32,840 nt of DNA from Amarobacter sp035326025 (GCA_035326025.1 DAOKYT010000025.1:1-32840), one strand, 5' to 3'. Counted from the first letter of the stretch, positions 9,008 through 17,519 are shown. The notes: generated by a model from the letters alone, not told the origin. Numbers and translations: made by a program.

Positions 9008-10444
9008 ATGAACGACGGAATCGCCATCCACGTCGCCGGGCTCGGACCGGGCTCGCCAGCGCACCTGACGGCGGGCGTGCGCGAGCTCCTCGCCTCGGGG
9101 ATGCCGGTCATCCTCAGGACGCGGCATCACCCCGTCGTCGCGGCGATCCCGGGGCTGGCCGCCGCGCGCGACTGCGATGACCTGTACGCTACCGCGGAGA
9201 GCTTCGAGGCGGTGTACCTGGCCGCGGCCCGGCGAGTCCTGGATGGCGCCGCGGGCGGCCCCGTGATCTACGCCGTGCCAGGGCACCCGCTCATGGCGGA
9301 GCAATCGGTGACGAGGCTGCTGGCGATGGCCCATGAGCGCGGACTTGCCGTGCGCGTGTACCCCGGAGTGAGTTTCGCCGATGTGGCCGCGGCCGCGCTC
9401 GGGCTGGACCTCGGGACGGTGCAGCTGTGCGATGGGTTGGAGCCGCGGATAGACACCTGGAGGCCGGCGCTCATCAGCCAGGCCTACGGGCGCGACGCCG
9501 TGACGACGCTGAAACTGCGCCTGCTCGACATCTATCCGGCCGAACACCGGGTCACGGTGCTATCGGCGCTCGGGACGCCGCAGGAGACCGTGCGCGAGGT
9601 ACCGCTGGCCGAGCTGGACCACCGGGCGTATGGGTACCTCGATTCCGTCTACGTGCCCCCAATCGCCCCGCTGGAGGACGTCCGCCGGTTCGACGGACTT
9701 CATCACATCATCGAGCGCCTGCACGCGCCGGACGGGTGCCCGTGGGACCGGGAACAGACGCACGAGACACTCCGGCCGCATCTGCTGGAGGAGAGCTACG
9801 AGGCGCTCGAAGCGATCGACCGGGACGACCCGGTGGCGCTCACCGAGGAGCTCGGCGATGTGCTGCTCCAGGTGCTGATGCATGCGGCGGTCGCGGAACG
9901 GCTTGACGAGTTCACGTTCGGCGACGTGGTGGAGCACATCGCGCGGAAGCTGATCCGGCGGCATCCGCACGTGTTCGGCGAGGGCACGGCCACGACCGCC
10001 GAGGACGTGTACCAGAACTGGGAAGCCCTGAAGCAGCAGGAGAAGCCCCGCCAGTCGATCCTCGATGGCGTGCCCGCCACGCTGCCGGCGCTCGCGGCAT
10101 CGCAGTCGATCCAGGGCCGCGCCCGGCGCATCGGGTTCGACTGGCCCACGGTCGAGGGCCCGCTTGAGAAACTGAGCGAGGAGATTGGCGAGCTCGCGCG
10201 GGCGAATGGGGCGTCGGAACGCGAGGACGAATTTGGCGACATCCTGTTCGTGGCCGTGAACATCGCGGACCACCTCGGCATCGATGCCGAGCAGGCGTTG
10301 CGGCGAGCGAACCAGAAATTCCGGCGCCGCTTCGCCGAAGTGGAGCGCCTTGCCACCGAACGAGGCATCGACCTGAAGGACCTGGACCTGGCCGGGCTGG
10401 ATAGATTGTGGGACGAAGCGAAGGCAGCCGAACCGCGGTTGTGA
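9008..10444 (+). CDS. mazG: Tetrapyrrole-methylase-like domain fused to MazG nucleotide pyrophosphohydrolase (YabN type)
   Basis: A two-part protein of 478 residues. Residues 1-220 form a SAM-dependent tetrapyrrole (corrin/porphyrin) methylase-like domain (VAGLGPGSP at the N-terminus, YAVPGHPLMAE around 98). Residues ~225-470 hold two MazG units. The first has LLEESYEALEAI with EELGDVLLQVLMH, the second LSEEIGELARA with DEFGDILFVAVN; these EExxE and ExxD motifs bind Mg2+. MazG removes pyrophosphate from NTPs and dNTPs and cleans the nucleotide pool. The methylase half is of unknown function in this family. The ATG at 9008 follows GCAGGGG (8998-9004); a longer ORF from 8948 overlaps the likely TATGCT promoter box at 8962-8967 and is rejected. 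Confidence 0.92.
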   Translation: MNDGIAIHVAGLGPGSPAHLTAGVRELLASGMPVILRTRHHPVVAAIPGLAAARDCDDLYATAESFEAVYLAAARRVLDGAAGGPVIYAVPGHPLMAEQSVTRLLAMAHERGLAVRVYPGVSFADVAAAALGLDLGTVQLCDGLEPRIDTWRPALISQAYGRDAVTTLKLRLLDIYPAEHRVTVLSALGTPQETVREVPLAELDHRAYGYLDSVYVPPIAPLEDVRRFDGLHHIIERLHAPDGCPWDREQTHETLRPHLLEESYEALEAIDRDDPVALTEELGDVLLQVLMHAAVAERLDEFTFGDVVEHIARKLIRRHPHVFGEGTATTAEDVYQNWEALKQQEKPRQSILDGVPATLPALAASQSIQGRARRIGFDWPTVEGPLEKLSEEIGELARANGASEREDEFGDILFVAVNIADHLGIDAEQALRRANQKFRRRFAEVERLATERGIDLKDLDLAGLDRLWDEAKAAEPRL

Positions 10445-10502
10445 GGCGGGATCGGCCATTGTAGGCTGAATGTTGCACTTTGAAACTCACCCGGAGGTTG
10501 CC

Positions 10503-11141
10503 ATGGCCCAGGCCGCTCAGTCCGTGATCACGCTCGAACGCTTCGCGAAGGGGAAGACGTTCCAGCAGTACCTCGCAAGCGGGATCCGCAACCGCGACCT
10601 CTTCGAGGACAACTACAGGAGCCTCGTCATCTCGGCGGACCAGGAGAAGGCGCTGAAGGAACTGGCGGCCCGCCCGGACGGCCCACATCACGTTGTCGTC
10701 ATCGGCGAGGACTGGTGCCCGGATGTGTATCGCGGGGCGGGCGTGGCACAGCGCATCGCCGAGGTCATGGGCATCGAACTCCGGTTCTTCGAGCGCGACC
10801 AGAACAAGGACATGATCGCCGAATACCTGAAGGACGGGGAGTTCGAGTCGATCCCGGTGTTCATCTTCTACGACCGGAACCATCGCGAAATCGCGCACTT
10901 CATCGAGCGCCCGAAGCTTGCCAACGAGCAGATCCACCTGACGCGCGAGGTGCTGGGCGATACCTCGCCGGAGGGCATCGCGCGGCGGTTGGGCCATGAG
11001 CCATCGGAGGAGGAGATCGCGGCGGCGCGCGCCGAGGCCCGGAAGCGATACGTGGAGTGGCAAAAGGGTGACATCTGGGCCGGGTGGCGCGTGGCAACGG
11101 TCGACGAGGTGATCGACTTGCTGCGCTCGAAGCTCGGCTGA
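10503..11141 (+). CDS. Thioredoxin-fold protein (Thioredoxin_9-like)
   Basis: 212 residues. The central fold resembles the Thioredoxin_9 family: VVVIGEDWCPDVYRGAG (residues 64-80) in place of the thioredoxin WCGPC loop, a strand-helix-strand with DQNKDMIAEYL, and a cis-proline element SIPVFIFYD (P118). Only one Cys (C72) occupies the active-site position, so it cannot form the usual CxxC dithiol; a peroxiredoxin-like, bacillithiol-dependent or non-redox role is possible. No signal peptide, therefore cytosolic. GGAGG at 10493-10497 precedes the ATG at 10503, and TAGGCT at 10462-10467 could be the -10 box. The protein is followed by a strong hairpin terminator. Confidence 0.8.
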   Translation: MAQAAQSVITLERFAKGKTFQQYLASGIRNRDLFEDNYRSLVISADQEKALKELAARPDGPHHVVVIGEDWCPDVYRGAGVAQRIAEVMGIELRFFERDQNKDMIAEYLKDGEFESIPVFIFYDRNHREIAHFIERPKLANEQIHLTREVLGDTSPEGIARRLGHEPSEEEIAAARAEARKRYVEWQKGDIWAGWRVATVDEVIDLLRSKLG

Positions 11142-11164
11142 AGCAACTCCCGTGTAAACTCTCG

Positions 11165-11193
11165 CGAAGTCCCGGCGTGATGCCGGGACTTCG
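11165..11193 (+). terminator. Intrinsic-terminator-like hairpin after the thioredoxin-fold gene
   Basis: A perfect 12-base-pair stem (11165-11176 with 11182-11193) closes a 5-base loop (GTGAT), 23 bases after the stop codon. The following TGTTGCG is only weakly T-rich, so it may act as a terminator or as a 3'-end stabiliser. Confidence 0.7.
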
Positions 11194-11231
11194 TGTTGCG
11201 GGGGTGGCCGCGGACGTGGCTAAATCGGGCG

Positions 11232-11597
11232 GTGGAGCGCAACCCCGAAGGAAATCGCAAGAGTGCGGGAACCCAGGTCCTCGCCAGCATCCTCATTTGC
11301 GCCCTGTTCGTCGGAGCGTACGTGGCCGCCATGCACGCGCTGGTCGATGTGTCGATGGTGGACGACGAAGCCGGCAGGAACCGCAGGGATACGGTGTACC
11401 TTGCGGTGCACCTCGGGTTCCTGGTCCTGGTCGTGGTCGTGGGATTTGTGATCGGCAAGTGGCTGAGCGGGCTGGGGCTCGCCTATGGGTTGCTGTTCTT
11501 CATCGTGCTCGTGGTTGCCATGCTGGCGGTCCAGGGCGGCTCATACGAGCTGGCCTGCCGGGGCCACAACGACCTCGTGCGGCACTGGCAGTGCTGA
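11232..11597 (+). CDS. Small membrane protein of unknown function
   Basis: 121 residues from the GTG at 11232. After a short charged N-terminus (ERNPEGNRKSAG) there are three predicted membrane segments: around residues 16-37 (VLASILICALFVGAYVAAMH), 56-76 (VYLAVHLGFLVLVVVVGFVIG) and 82-102 (LAYGLLFFIVLVVAMLAVQ). It ends in a hydrophilic tail with two Cys. I do not recognise the family. The start is uncertain: no clear ribosome binding site, and a TTG at 11193 lies in the terminator hairpin. TAAAT just upstream could be part of a promoter. The reading frame has a coding-like hydrophobic pattern, which is the main reason for calling it. Confidence 0.6.
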   Translation: MERNPEGNRKSAGTQVLASILICALFVGAYVAAMHALVDVSMVDDEAGRNRRDTVYLAVHLGFLVLVVVVGFVIGKWLSGLGLAYGLLFFIVLVVAMLAVQGGSYELACRGHNDLVRHWQC

Positions 11598-11937
11598 ATC
11601 CGTTCAGAGCAAGGCCCGGGGCCGGGGGAGCGCCGGGCAACGGCACGCCTGAGGGACTTGCCGGGGCCGTCCAACACGCCGGATTCGCCTTCGATGGCGA
11701 GGCCGCGGCAGGGGCGCTCCTTCGCAACGGCGGCGAACAAGACGCGCGGGTCGAGGCCGGCATTTGCGCGCCCTGGGGCGGTCTGCAGGTGTGGAAATGG
11801 CCACATCGCCATGGAGGACTCCGAACCAGCCGGCACACGCGATGAGGCCGCGGCCGGGCCAAGGGTGGAGAGGTCGGCCCGGCCACATCGCCTACCGGAG
11901 GAACGTGAGCACTTCGGGGGTGAGCTCGCGGGGCTCG
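11598..11937. other. Intergenic region without a supported gene
   Basis: 340 bases between two convergent genes. A GCCCGG/CCGGGC hairpin (11614-11638) follows the small membrane gene and could end its transcript. Several overlapping open frames exist on both strands, but none has a recognisable domain, a ribosome binding site or a sensible end. Confidence 0.5.
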
Positions 11938-12897
11938 CTACTTCAACGCGAGAGCGTTGGGAGGCGACCCGATGCCGCCGAGCTTGTTGATGGGCGCGGA
12001 CGTGAGGAAGCAGGCGTAGCGACCATCGGCGGCGCAGTCGGTGGCAAGCTTCGAAAGGTCCCACAGTTCGCCGATGGCCATGCCAAACAGGCCGAGGACC
12101 CACTCGTGCAGGAACCCGCCGGTCTCGTGGCGCGGGGGCCAGGCTTCGAGCGAGGGGAGGTCGCTCGCCGCGGCAACAACATGGAGGTCCCACAGGTAAC
12201 GCGCCATGGGCTCACCTGAGGCGATGCCGGGCGCGCGGAAGGTTGCCATGTTGGCGAGCGCGACACGCTGCTGTTGGTCGAGGGTGCCGTACCACTCGGT
12301 CCAGCCAGTGCGGAGGAGGAGGACATCGCCGGGTTCGAATGCGACACCCTGCGCCTGGCGGCAGGCTTCGAGCTCATCGACGGAGAAGCGGCGGTCGGTG
12401 GTGAAATCGATGGGGTCGCCGCGGGATTCGAAGTAGCGGCCGATATCGAGCAGTACTGCCCGGCCAGCGATACCGCGGCGCGCCCACTGGTCGATGCCGC
12501 CCCTGGAGCCTGGCCTGCCGGTGACCTCCGACGCCTTGATGCCGTTGTAGAACCCGTGCCGGGAGTTGCCGACATGGACGAGGGTGTCCCACTGGCTGCT
12601 GGCCTGGGGATAGAAGTTGTCGAGCACGTCATCGTGATGGATTGCCCCGGCGATGATGCTCTGGCGAATCGCGCCTCTACCGAACAGGGGTGGGTTGGGA
12701 AGCTCCAGGTCCCAGTTGAGCGCGAACATCTTGCCAGCGGTGACGAGGCGGGCCGCGGCGGCAATCCGCTCCGGGGTCTGGAGGTTGAAGAGGCCTACCT
12801 GGTCATCGCGGCCGAAGAGCCACCAGCCCGAGTGGGGCGGAGCGCCATCGACAGCGGGGAGCTGGTCGAACGTGGGGAGGGGGTCTGGAATTGGCAT
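11938..12897 (-). CDS. Cyclase-family protein (kynurenine-formamidase-like metal-dependent hydrolase)
   Basis: 319 residues from the ATG at 12897. It resembles the PF04199 cyclase family, metal-dependent amidohydrolases that include bacterial kynurenine formamidase and polyketide-cyclase-annotated proteins. Visible features are the HVGNSRHGFYNG segment where the family has its metal-binding H-x-D/G-T-H region, GRAVLLDIGRYFESRG, DVLLLRTGWTEWY, and PGIASGEPMARYLWD. The first His box is diverged from HxGTHxD, so the metal ligands need checking. No signal peptide. The inner ATG is used because a TACAAT -10 box sits 7 bases before it, overlapping the two ATGs of the longer reading. The substrate cannot be inferred from its neighbours. 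Confidence 0.8.
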   Translation of the reverse strand: MPIPDPLPTFDQLPAVDGAPPHSGWWLFGRDDQVGLFNLQTPERIAAAARLVTAGKMFALNWDLELPNPPLFGRGAIRQSIIAGAIHHDDVLDNFYPQASSQWDTLVHVGNSRHGFYNGIKASEVTGRPGSRGGIDQWARRGIAGRAVLLDIGRYFESRGDPIDFTTDRRFSVDELEACRQAQGVAFEPGDVLLLRTGWTEWYGTLDQQQRVALANMATFRAPGIASGEPMARYLWDLHVVAAASDLPSLEAWPPRHETGGFLHEWVLGLFGMAIGELWDLSKLATDCAADGRYACFLTSAPINKLGGIGSPPNALALK

Positions 12898-12904
12898 GGC
12901 GCGC

Positions 12905-12910
12905 ATTGTA
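12905..12910 (-). promoter_or_regulatory. -10 box of the cyclase-family gene, probably leaderless
   Basis: On the minus strand TACAAT is followed by seven bases (GCGCGCC) and the ATG at 12897. There is no ribosome binding site in between, so the mRNA should start at the start codon. No -35 consensus is visible. Confidence 0.55.
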
Positions 12911-13512
12911 GCGGCCCGCGACGGTGCCGTGCCGCGGGCGGTCACGGCATGCGGCTGCTCCGGCCGTGCCAGGGACGATCACCGCGATGGTGGCGTCCCC
13001 GGCATCCCTGGCGCCCGCCGCGAGACGGAAGCGCTCCGGGTCGAGCAGCGGTTGGGAGCCGGGTCCGACTGTGGCACCGGTGTAGCGAGCGGCGGTGAGC
13101 CCGGACTGGACCGGGCGAACGTGGCGGCTCTCCTGCCCCCGGCGGATGGCGCCGGCAATGGCACGGCGGAATCCGCGGTGCGGATCGGGCACCCGGCTGC
13201 GGCGCCGGGGGGCGGTTCGTGGTTGCTCAACCGGGTAGCCGCTGGTGGCGGTGGCGACTGTGGACCTGCCGGTATTTTGGGAGCTGGCGGGGACGGCGGA
13301 GAGGAGCCGGGCGTTGTCCTTGAACTGGTAGGCAACGAGTCCGCGCGCGACGCACGCGGGCCATGGCTGGCCCCCGGGGACGGGGGTACGGGCCGGGGCA
13401 TGGGCGCTTCCCGGCACTCAACGTAACCGGTCTCCGGGGCATCTCGCCGGTTCGATTGACGGCAAATGTACGATCGGCAAGGTTTCGTCGCACAGACGCA
13501 GGAGAGGGAGCG
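12911..13512. other. Long intergenic region between divergent genes
   Basis: About 600 GC-rich bases. Small hairpins include GGGCCA-TGGC-TGGCCC at 13358-13373 and a GCCGTG/CACGGC pair near 12925-12950. A minus-strand frame (about 12980-13417) has GC-rich third positions but no domain, and it would overlap the cyclase gene out of frame, so it is not called. TACGAT at 13469-13474 and GGAGAGGGAG just before 13513 belong to the next gene. Confidence 0.5.
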
Positions 13513-14043
13513 ATGCCCTTTGATTCCAGTACGCCGCTGAAGGTTGAGGAGGTGAACGAAAAGCGCTGGCGGCTGCTCGCCGACCTTCGCTACCAGGGAA
13601 AGGTCGACGACTTCGTCGTCCCGGCGGGGACAACAACGGACTTCGCCAGCGTGCCGCGGATGTTCACCTGGCTGGTGCCAACCTCGGGCAAGTACACGAA
13701 GGCAGCGGTACTGCACGACTACCTGTGCGAGACAGGACTTGTGCCTCGAAACGACGCCGACGGGGTGTTCCGGCGGGCATTGCGCGAATCCGGTGTCCCG
13801 ACCGTCCGCCGGTACGTCATCTGGGGCGCGGTGCGGCTGGCGGCGGGGTTTCGCGGGGCGAAGGTGGGCGACGTCATCGGGATTGTGCTCCTTGCCCTGG
13901 TGGTCGTGCCGCTCGCGGCACCCATCGCGATAGCGGTGCTCGGCGTCCTGGCGGTGCTCTCACTGGTGGAAATCCTGGTGTGGCTGGTATTGCGAGCCTT
14001 TGGGACCGCGGTCCCGGGGCCGTTCCACTGGTGGTGGACGTAG
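13513..14043 (+). CDS. DUF1353 domain protein with C-terminal membrane segments
   Basis: 176 residues. The DUF1353 domain (residues ~15-110) shows VPAGTTTDFASVPR (37-49) and AAVLHDYLCE (64-73), the two motifs that define this family of unknown function, otherwise often found in phages and host genomes. A hydrophobic region at about 118-165 (IGIVLLALVVVPLAAPIAIAVL and VLAVLSLVEILVWLVL) gives two membrane helices, so the protein is membrane-anchored and unlike the soluble phage versions. A strong purine-rich site (GGAGAGGGAG) lies directly upstream of the ATG. It is convergent with the alpha/beta hydrolase gene, with 13 bases between the stops. Confidence 0.8.
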   Translation: MPFDSSTPLKVEEVNEKRWRLLADLRYQGKVDDFVVPAGTTTDFASVPRMFTWLVPTSGKYTKAAVLHDYLCETGLVPRNDADGVFRRALRESGVPTVRRYVIWGAVRLAAGFRGAKVGDVIGIVLLALVVVPLAAPIAIAVLGVLAVLSLVEILVWLVLRAFGTAVPGPFHWWWT

Positions 14044-14056
14044 CCGGGACAGGGCG

Positions 14057-14893
14057 TCAGATGGTTTTTCGCCCCGCGATGGGCTGGCCATCCTCGATAT
14101 CGGCGAAGAAGCGGAGGAGTTCCCGGGCGAACAGTCCTGGCTGCTGGATCGGGATGGAATGGCCTGTGTCCTTGAATACGAGGTAGCGGGCGCCCGGGAG
14201 TTCACGTGCCATGACGTCGCAGGCGCCGCGCACGGGGTCTTCCTCGCCAATGCAGATCAGGACCGGGATGGTCAGGCGCGCCCCGATGACCGGCAGGAGG
14301 TTCGGCCGTTCGCGGCGCGCACGGGCACAACCGAGGATGCCGTTCCGCGACATGCGCGCGTAGCGGTCACGAATGCCCTGGGCGAGGAAGGGATCGTCAA
14401 CCGAACGGGCCGCCCGCTTGCCCGCCTCCGCCGGCCCAAACCGGTCGACCGTGCCGGCGAACTCGGCGATGGCTGCTTCGCGCTGGCGATAGCGCTCGTC
14501 GTAGTCCGGGTGGTCGAAGGCGGCGGAGGTGTCAGAAAGCACGAGGCCCGCGAGGCGTTCGGGCCAGGTAACGGCAAACTGGAGGGCGACCATGCCGCCG
14601 AAGCTGGAACCAACGAGGGCGCAGATGTCGACGTCCAGGTGATCGAGGAGTGCCGCGACGTCACCGGCGAGGGCCTCGATGGTGTAGGCGGCCGGGTCCT
14701 CGGGCGCGGAGGAGAGACCGTGCCCGCGGAGATCGATGGCGATGGCGCGGTAGTCGGCCGTTAGTTCTTCGAACAGCGGCGCCCAGCTACGCAGGTCGGA
14801 GGTGAAGCCGTGGAGGAGGACAACGGCCGGAGCCTCGCGGTCACCCACGTCTTCGTAGTTGATGGTGATCCCGTCGTGTTCGAACTGCGGCAC
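14057..14893 (-). CDS. Alpha/beta-fold hydrolase
   Basis: 278 residues from the GTG at 14893. Alpha/beta hydrolase fold with VVLLHGFTSDLRSW (oxyanion HG motif), the nucleophile elbow VGSSFGGMV, an acid in ICIGEEDPV, and the catalytic His in DTGHSIPIQQP, so the triad is complete. Its overall pattern (HGITINYEDVGD start, DLRGHGLSS, PVLICIGEEDPV) is that of the 3-oxoadipate enol-lactonase/esterase-like group; the substrate is unknown. The start is uncertain: GTGs at 14893 and 14908 and an ATG at 14995 are in frame. The first gives the usual N-terminus just before the beta-1 strand, and AAAGG lies upstream. Cytosolic, no signal peptide. Confidence 0.88.
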   Translation of the reverse strand: MPQFEHDGITINYEDVGDREAPAVVLLHGFTSDLRSWAPLFEELTADYRAIAIDLRGHGLSSAPEDPAAYTIEALAGDVAALLDHLDVDICALVGSSFGGMVALQFAVTWPERLAGLVLSDTSAAFDHPDYDERYRQREAAIAEFAGTVDRFGPAEAGKRAARSVDDPFLAQGIRDRYARMSRNGILGCARARRERPNLLPVIGARLTIPVLICIGEEDPVRGACDVMARELPGARYLVFKDTGHSIPIQQPGLFARELLRFFADIEDGQPIAGRKTI

Positions 14894-15220
14894 CGGGCGA
14901 TGAGACACCTTTAGAGGCGGATGGGCAAGGGGTGGCCACGTTGGGCAGCCCGCGGATGCAATCGCGTGGCCAGCACCGGCGGGGAGAGCCTGCAATGCCG
15001 CGGACCGTCCGCGTCTACCACCGGAATCCAGGGCCGCCCGGCCCCAGGCTCATGGATCCCGGCATGGTACTCCGGCGTGCGCAACGCCCGCGTCGCCACC
15101 CTGACGTGCGCCGGTGGTTCGATCCCCGGGGCAAGGGGCGATGGGACAGGGAAGAATCGACAACCGGCCGATGGCAGGGCACGGCCGGGATGGTTGACTG
15201 GCCCGCGGGAGGTGGCGCCC
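14894..15220. other. Intergenic region between divergent genes
   Basis: About 330 bases with no gene I can support. A minus-strand frame at 14911-15099 reads as an Arg/Pro-rich peptide without domain or ribosome binding site. GGGAGG at 15207-15212 is the ribosome binding site of the next gene. A GGTTCGATCC stretch near 15117 resembles a tRNA T-loop, but no cloverleaf forms around it. Confidence 0.45.
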
Positions 15221-15646
15221 GTGAGAGACCTCAGCCTTGGCGAGTGCGAAGACGTCCTCAGGAGCCATACGATCGGGCGGATCGCGATGCGCGACGCCGA
15301 CGGCGTGTACGTGGTTCCGATCCACTACGCGTTCGCCGAGGGCGCGATCTTCGCCCATGCCGCGCCGGGCAAAAAGCTCCGCCTGATGCGGCTCTGGCCG
15401 CACGTCGCGCTCGAAGTCGACACGATTGTCAGTCCCACGGAGTGGAAAAGCGTGCTCGTGCAGGGCGCGTTTCATGAACTCACCGGAGAAGCGGACCAGG
15501 TCCACGCCCGCCAGGTGCTGCTGCGGGCGTTCGGGGGTAATCACGCGGCGGTGACGGCCGGGCACGGCCACCGGACCACGCTTGCCGAGGCGGTGGTCTT
15601 TCGCATCGACCCGGCGGACATCACCGGGTGCGCCGAGGGGGCGTGA
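15221..15646 (+). CDS. Pyridoxamine 5'-phosphate oxidase-family flavin-binding protein
   Basis: 141 residues, split-barrel FMN-binding fold (PF12900-like, the group that includes NimA-type nitroimidazole resistance proteins and heme/F420-related members). LSLGECEDVLRSHTIGRIAMRDADG followed by YVVPIHYAFAEGAIFAHAAPGKKLRLMR is the typical N-terminal pattern: GRIA, VPIHY and the Gly-Lys-Lys that contacts the flavin phosphate. It lacks the C-terminal substrate region of true PdxH. The GTG at 15221 follows GGGAGG by 8 bases. It is probably a small cytosolic flavin reductase or flavin sequestering protein of unknown substrate. Not linked to MurJ by overlap: 44 bases and a separate promoter lie between. 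Confidence 0.88.
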   Translation: MRDLSLGECEDVLRSHTIGRIAMRDADGVYVVPIHYAFAEGAIFAHAAPGKKLRLMRLWPHVALEVDTIVSPTEWKSVLVQGAFHELTGEADQVHARQVLLRAFGGNHAAVTAGHGHRTTLAEAVVFRIDPADITGCAEGA

Positions 15647-15678
15647 GGTCACGCTGCGCCTGTAGGGGTACGACCGTC

Positions 15679-15684
15679 TAGGAT
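15679..15684 (+). promoter_or_regulatory. -10 box of murJ, probably leaderless
   Basis: TAGGAT, six bases (CGGCGC), then the ATG of murJ at 15691. No ribosome binding site can fit, and no clear -35 box is visible. Confidence 0.5.
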
Positions 15685-15690
15685 CGGCGC

Positions 15691-17298
15691 ATGGCGGATG
15701 CCCCCGCCCGGAGCGAGAGCGACATGCCGGCGCGGGCCGCCGGGGGGCTGGCTATCGCCGCCGCCATCGTTGCCTTCGGGTTCATCGGGTCGCGGCTTTT
15801 GGGCGTGGTGCGGACGATTGCCATCGCGAACGCCTTCGGTTCGAGCCCGGAGCTGGATGCGTACAACATCGCATTTCGCGTGCCCGATCTGATCTTCCAG
15901 GTCCTGGCCGGGGCCACGCTGGGAAGCGCGTTCATCCCGGTGTTCGCGCGCCTCTACCGCAGGGAGGGCGAGGCGGAAGCATGGCGGCTGGCGAGCCGGG
16001 TGCTGAACCTCGTCACCGTCGCGACCGCGGTGCTGTGCGCCGTGGCCTTCGCGCTCGCGCCGGTGCTGGTCCCGTTGCTGGCGCCGGGACTGGGCGAGGA
16101 CATTGGCCGCCGCGATGAGCTCATGGACGAGGCGGTGGAGCTCACGCGGATCATGCTGCTTTCGCCGCTGCTGTTCGCGGTCAGCGGCATGATCACGGGC
16201 ATCCTGAATGGGCGGCAACAGTTCTTCCTGCCGGCGCTCGCTCCCATGCTCTATAACCTGGCCATCATCTTCGGCGCCGTTGCGCTCGCCGACGCGTGGG
16301 GCGTCAAGGGTCTGGCGATCGGCGTGGTGATCGGGGCGGGGCTCCATCTCGCGGTCCAGGTGCCGGGGCTGTTCCGCGAGCGCATGCGGTACGAATTCGG
16401 GTTCGGCTGGGGCGATGCGGCGGTGCGCGAGGTCGCCCGGCTGATGGGCCCACGGGTGGTGGGGCTGGCCGCGGCCCAGGTGAACTTCGTGATCACCGGC
16501 TTCTTCGCCTCGAAGGTCGGCTCATCGGCGATTTCGAACCTGACGTATGCGTGGTTGCTTGCCGGGCTGCCACTGGCGCTCTTCGGGATGGCGCTCTCGA
16601 CGGCCGCGTTTCCCCGCCTGGCCGACCAGGCGGCGGATGAGGACCTGGAATCGCTGACGGCCACGGTTTCGCGTGTGCTCAGGGTGATTATGTTCCTCAC
16701 GGTGCCGGCGGCCCTCGGGCTGGCGATCCTGCGGGAGCCCGCGACCGTGGTGCTGCTCGAACGCGGGGAGTTCCTCCGTGGCGATTCGCTGATTACCGCG
16801 GCGGCCCTGGGCTGGTACTGCCTCGGGATCGTCCCCCAGGCGGGCATCGAAATCCACAGCCGGGGTTTCTACGCGCTTGGGGATACGCGAACGCCGGTGA
16901 CGCTGGCGGTCATCGCGGTGGGCGTGAACCTGGCGTTGAGCGCGGTGCTGTGGCGGGAGTTCGGCACCGAGGGGCTGGCATTCGCTGTATCGGCGGCGGC
17001 GTGGCTGGAGTGGGTGATGCTGTACCTGCTCTACGCCCGCAGGACCGGCGCCAACGTCGCGGAAGACCTCGAATCCATCGCGGTTGTGGCCGTCTGTGGA
17101 GGCGTGATGGCGCTCGTGCTCGGAGCCTCGTTCGCGACGTTCGACCTCGAGACCTGGACTGACCACCTGGTGGTTGGAATCGCCGGGGCGGTCGCGGGTG
17201 GAGCGGTGTATGCCGGGATGGCGAATCTCCTGGGCGTTGCGGAATTCCGCGAGGCGCTCGCGCGAGCCGGTGCGCGATTCGGCCGGAACGGGACATAG
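15691..17298 (+). CDS. murJ: Lipid II flippase MurJ (MviN family)
   Basis: Moves the peptidoglycan precursor lipid II across the cytoplasmic membrane. 535 residues, the family's usual 500-550, and hydrophobic throughout, consistent with about 14 membrane helices of the MOP superfamily. The N-terminal block FGFIGSRLLGVVRTIAIANAFG, then ELDAYNIAFRVPDLIFQVLAGATLGSAFIPVF, is the MurJ signature with its conserved Arg and Asp cluster in TM1-2. LSPLLFAVSGMITGILNGRQQFFLPALAPMLYN (around residues 155-185) is the second hallmark. A hydrophilic tail (GARFGRNGT) ends the protein. The gene is probably transcribed alone from its leaderless promoter. Confidence 0.95.
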   Translation: MADAPARSESDMPARAAGGLAIAAAIVAFGFIGSRLLGVVRTIAIANAFGSSPELDAYNIAFRVPDLIFQVLAGATLGSAFIPVFARLYRREGEAEAWRLASRVLNLVTVATAVLCAVAFALAPVLVPLLAPGLGEDIGRRDELMDEAVELTRIMLLSPLLFAVSGMITGILNGRQQFFLPALAPMLYNLAIIFGAVALADAWGVKGLAIGVVIGAGLHLAVQVPGLFRERMRYEFGFGWGDAAVREVARLMGPRVVGLAAAQVNFVITGFFASKVGSSAISNLTYAWLLAGLPLALFGMALSTAAFPRLADQAADEDLESLTATVSRVLRVIMFLTVPAALGLAILREPATVVLLERGEFLRGDSLITAAALGWYCLGIVPQAGIEIHSRGFYALGDTRTPVTLAVIAVGVNLALSAVLWREFGTEGLAFAVSAAAWLEWVMLYLLYARRTGANVAEDLESIAVVAVCGGVMALVLGASFATFDLETWTDHLVVGIAGAVAGGAVYAGMANLLGVAEFREALARAGARFGRNGT

Positions 17299-17366
17299 CG
17301 CACCTGCGGGCCCAGTGGCCTGTCATTCGGGGCCGGTGGGGAGGATGGCGAGTCCGGACGCGGGGA

Positions 17367-17372
17367 TATCGT
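17367..17372 (+). promoter_or_regulatory. -10 box of the 43-codon ORF, probably leaderless
   Basis: TATCGT, six bases (GTCACC), then the GTG at 17379. This is the same geometry as at lepA, glgP and murJ. Confidence 0.4.
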
Positions 17373-17378
17373 GTCACC

Positions 17379-17510
17379 GTGATTCGTGACTCCCTCCGAT
17401 GCAGTGGTCCGGAGCGGACCCGGCGCCTGGCGATCCTGGTGCTGATCGTGGCTGTGCCCTACGTGCCGGGCGGCGTGGCACTGGCCATGCTGCTCACGGG
17501 CGCGGACTGA
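17379..17510 (+). CDS. Small single-pass membrane peptide (43 residues)
   Basis: A short ORF not reported by a length-limited gene finder. GTG start at 17379, TGA at 17508-17510. It has a charged N-terminus with several Arg (RDSLRCSGPERTRR) and one hydrophobic helix (LAILVLIVAVPYVPGGVALAMLL), then a short GAD end. The Arg-rich side should stay in the cytoplasm. Support: a TATCGT box exactly six bases before the GTG, coding-like composition, and only 9 bases, including a GGGGGA ribosome binding site, to the next gene, so both are probably one transcript. I do not recognise the family. Confidence 0.45.
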   Translation: MIRDSLRCSGPERTRRLAILVLIVAVPYVPGGVALAMLLTGAD

Positions 17511-17519
17511 GGGGGACGG

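Noticed and set aside
11604..11888. Minus-strand frames in the 11598-11937 gap
   Set aside because: Arg/Pro-rich products of a C-rich strand without recognisable motifs or start signals.
12980..13417. Minus-strand open frame with GC-rich third positions
   Set aside because: No domain or ribosome binding site, second positions too GC-rich, and it would run about 95 bases into the cyclase gene in another frame.
15090..15135. Possible tRNA T-loop (GGTTCGATCC) in the intergenic region before the pyridoxamine-oxidase-like gene
   Set aside because: No matching T-stem pairs, anticodon arm or D-arm can be drawn around it, so it is a chance match.
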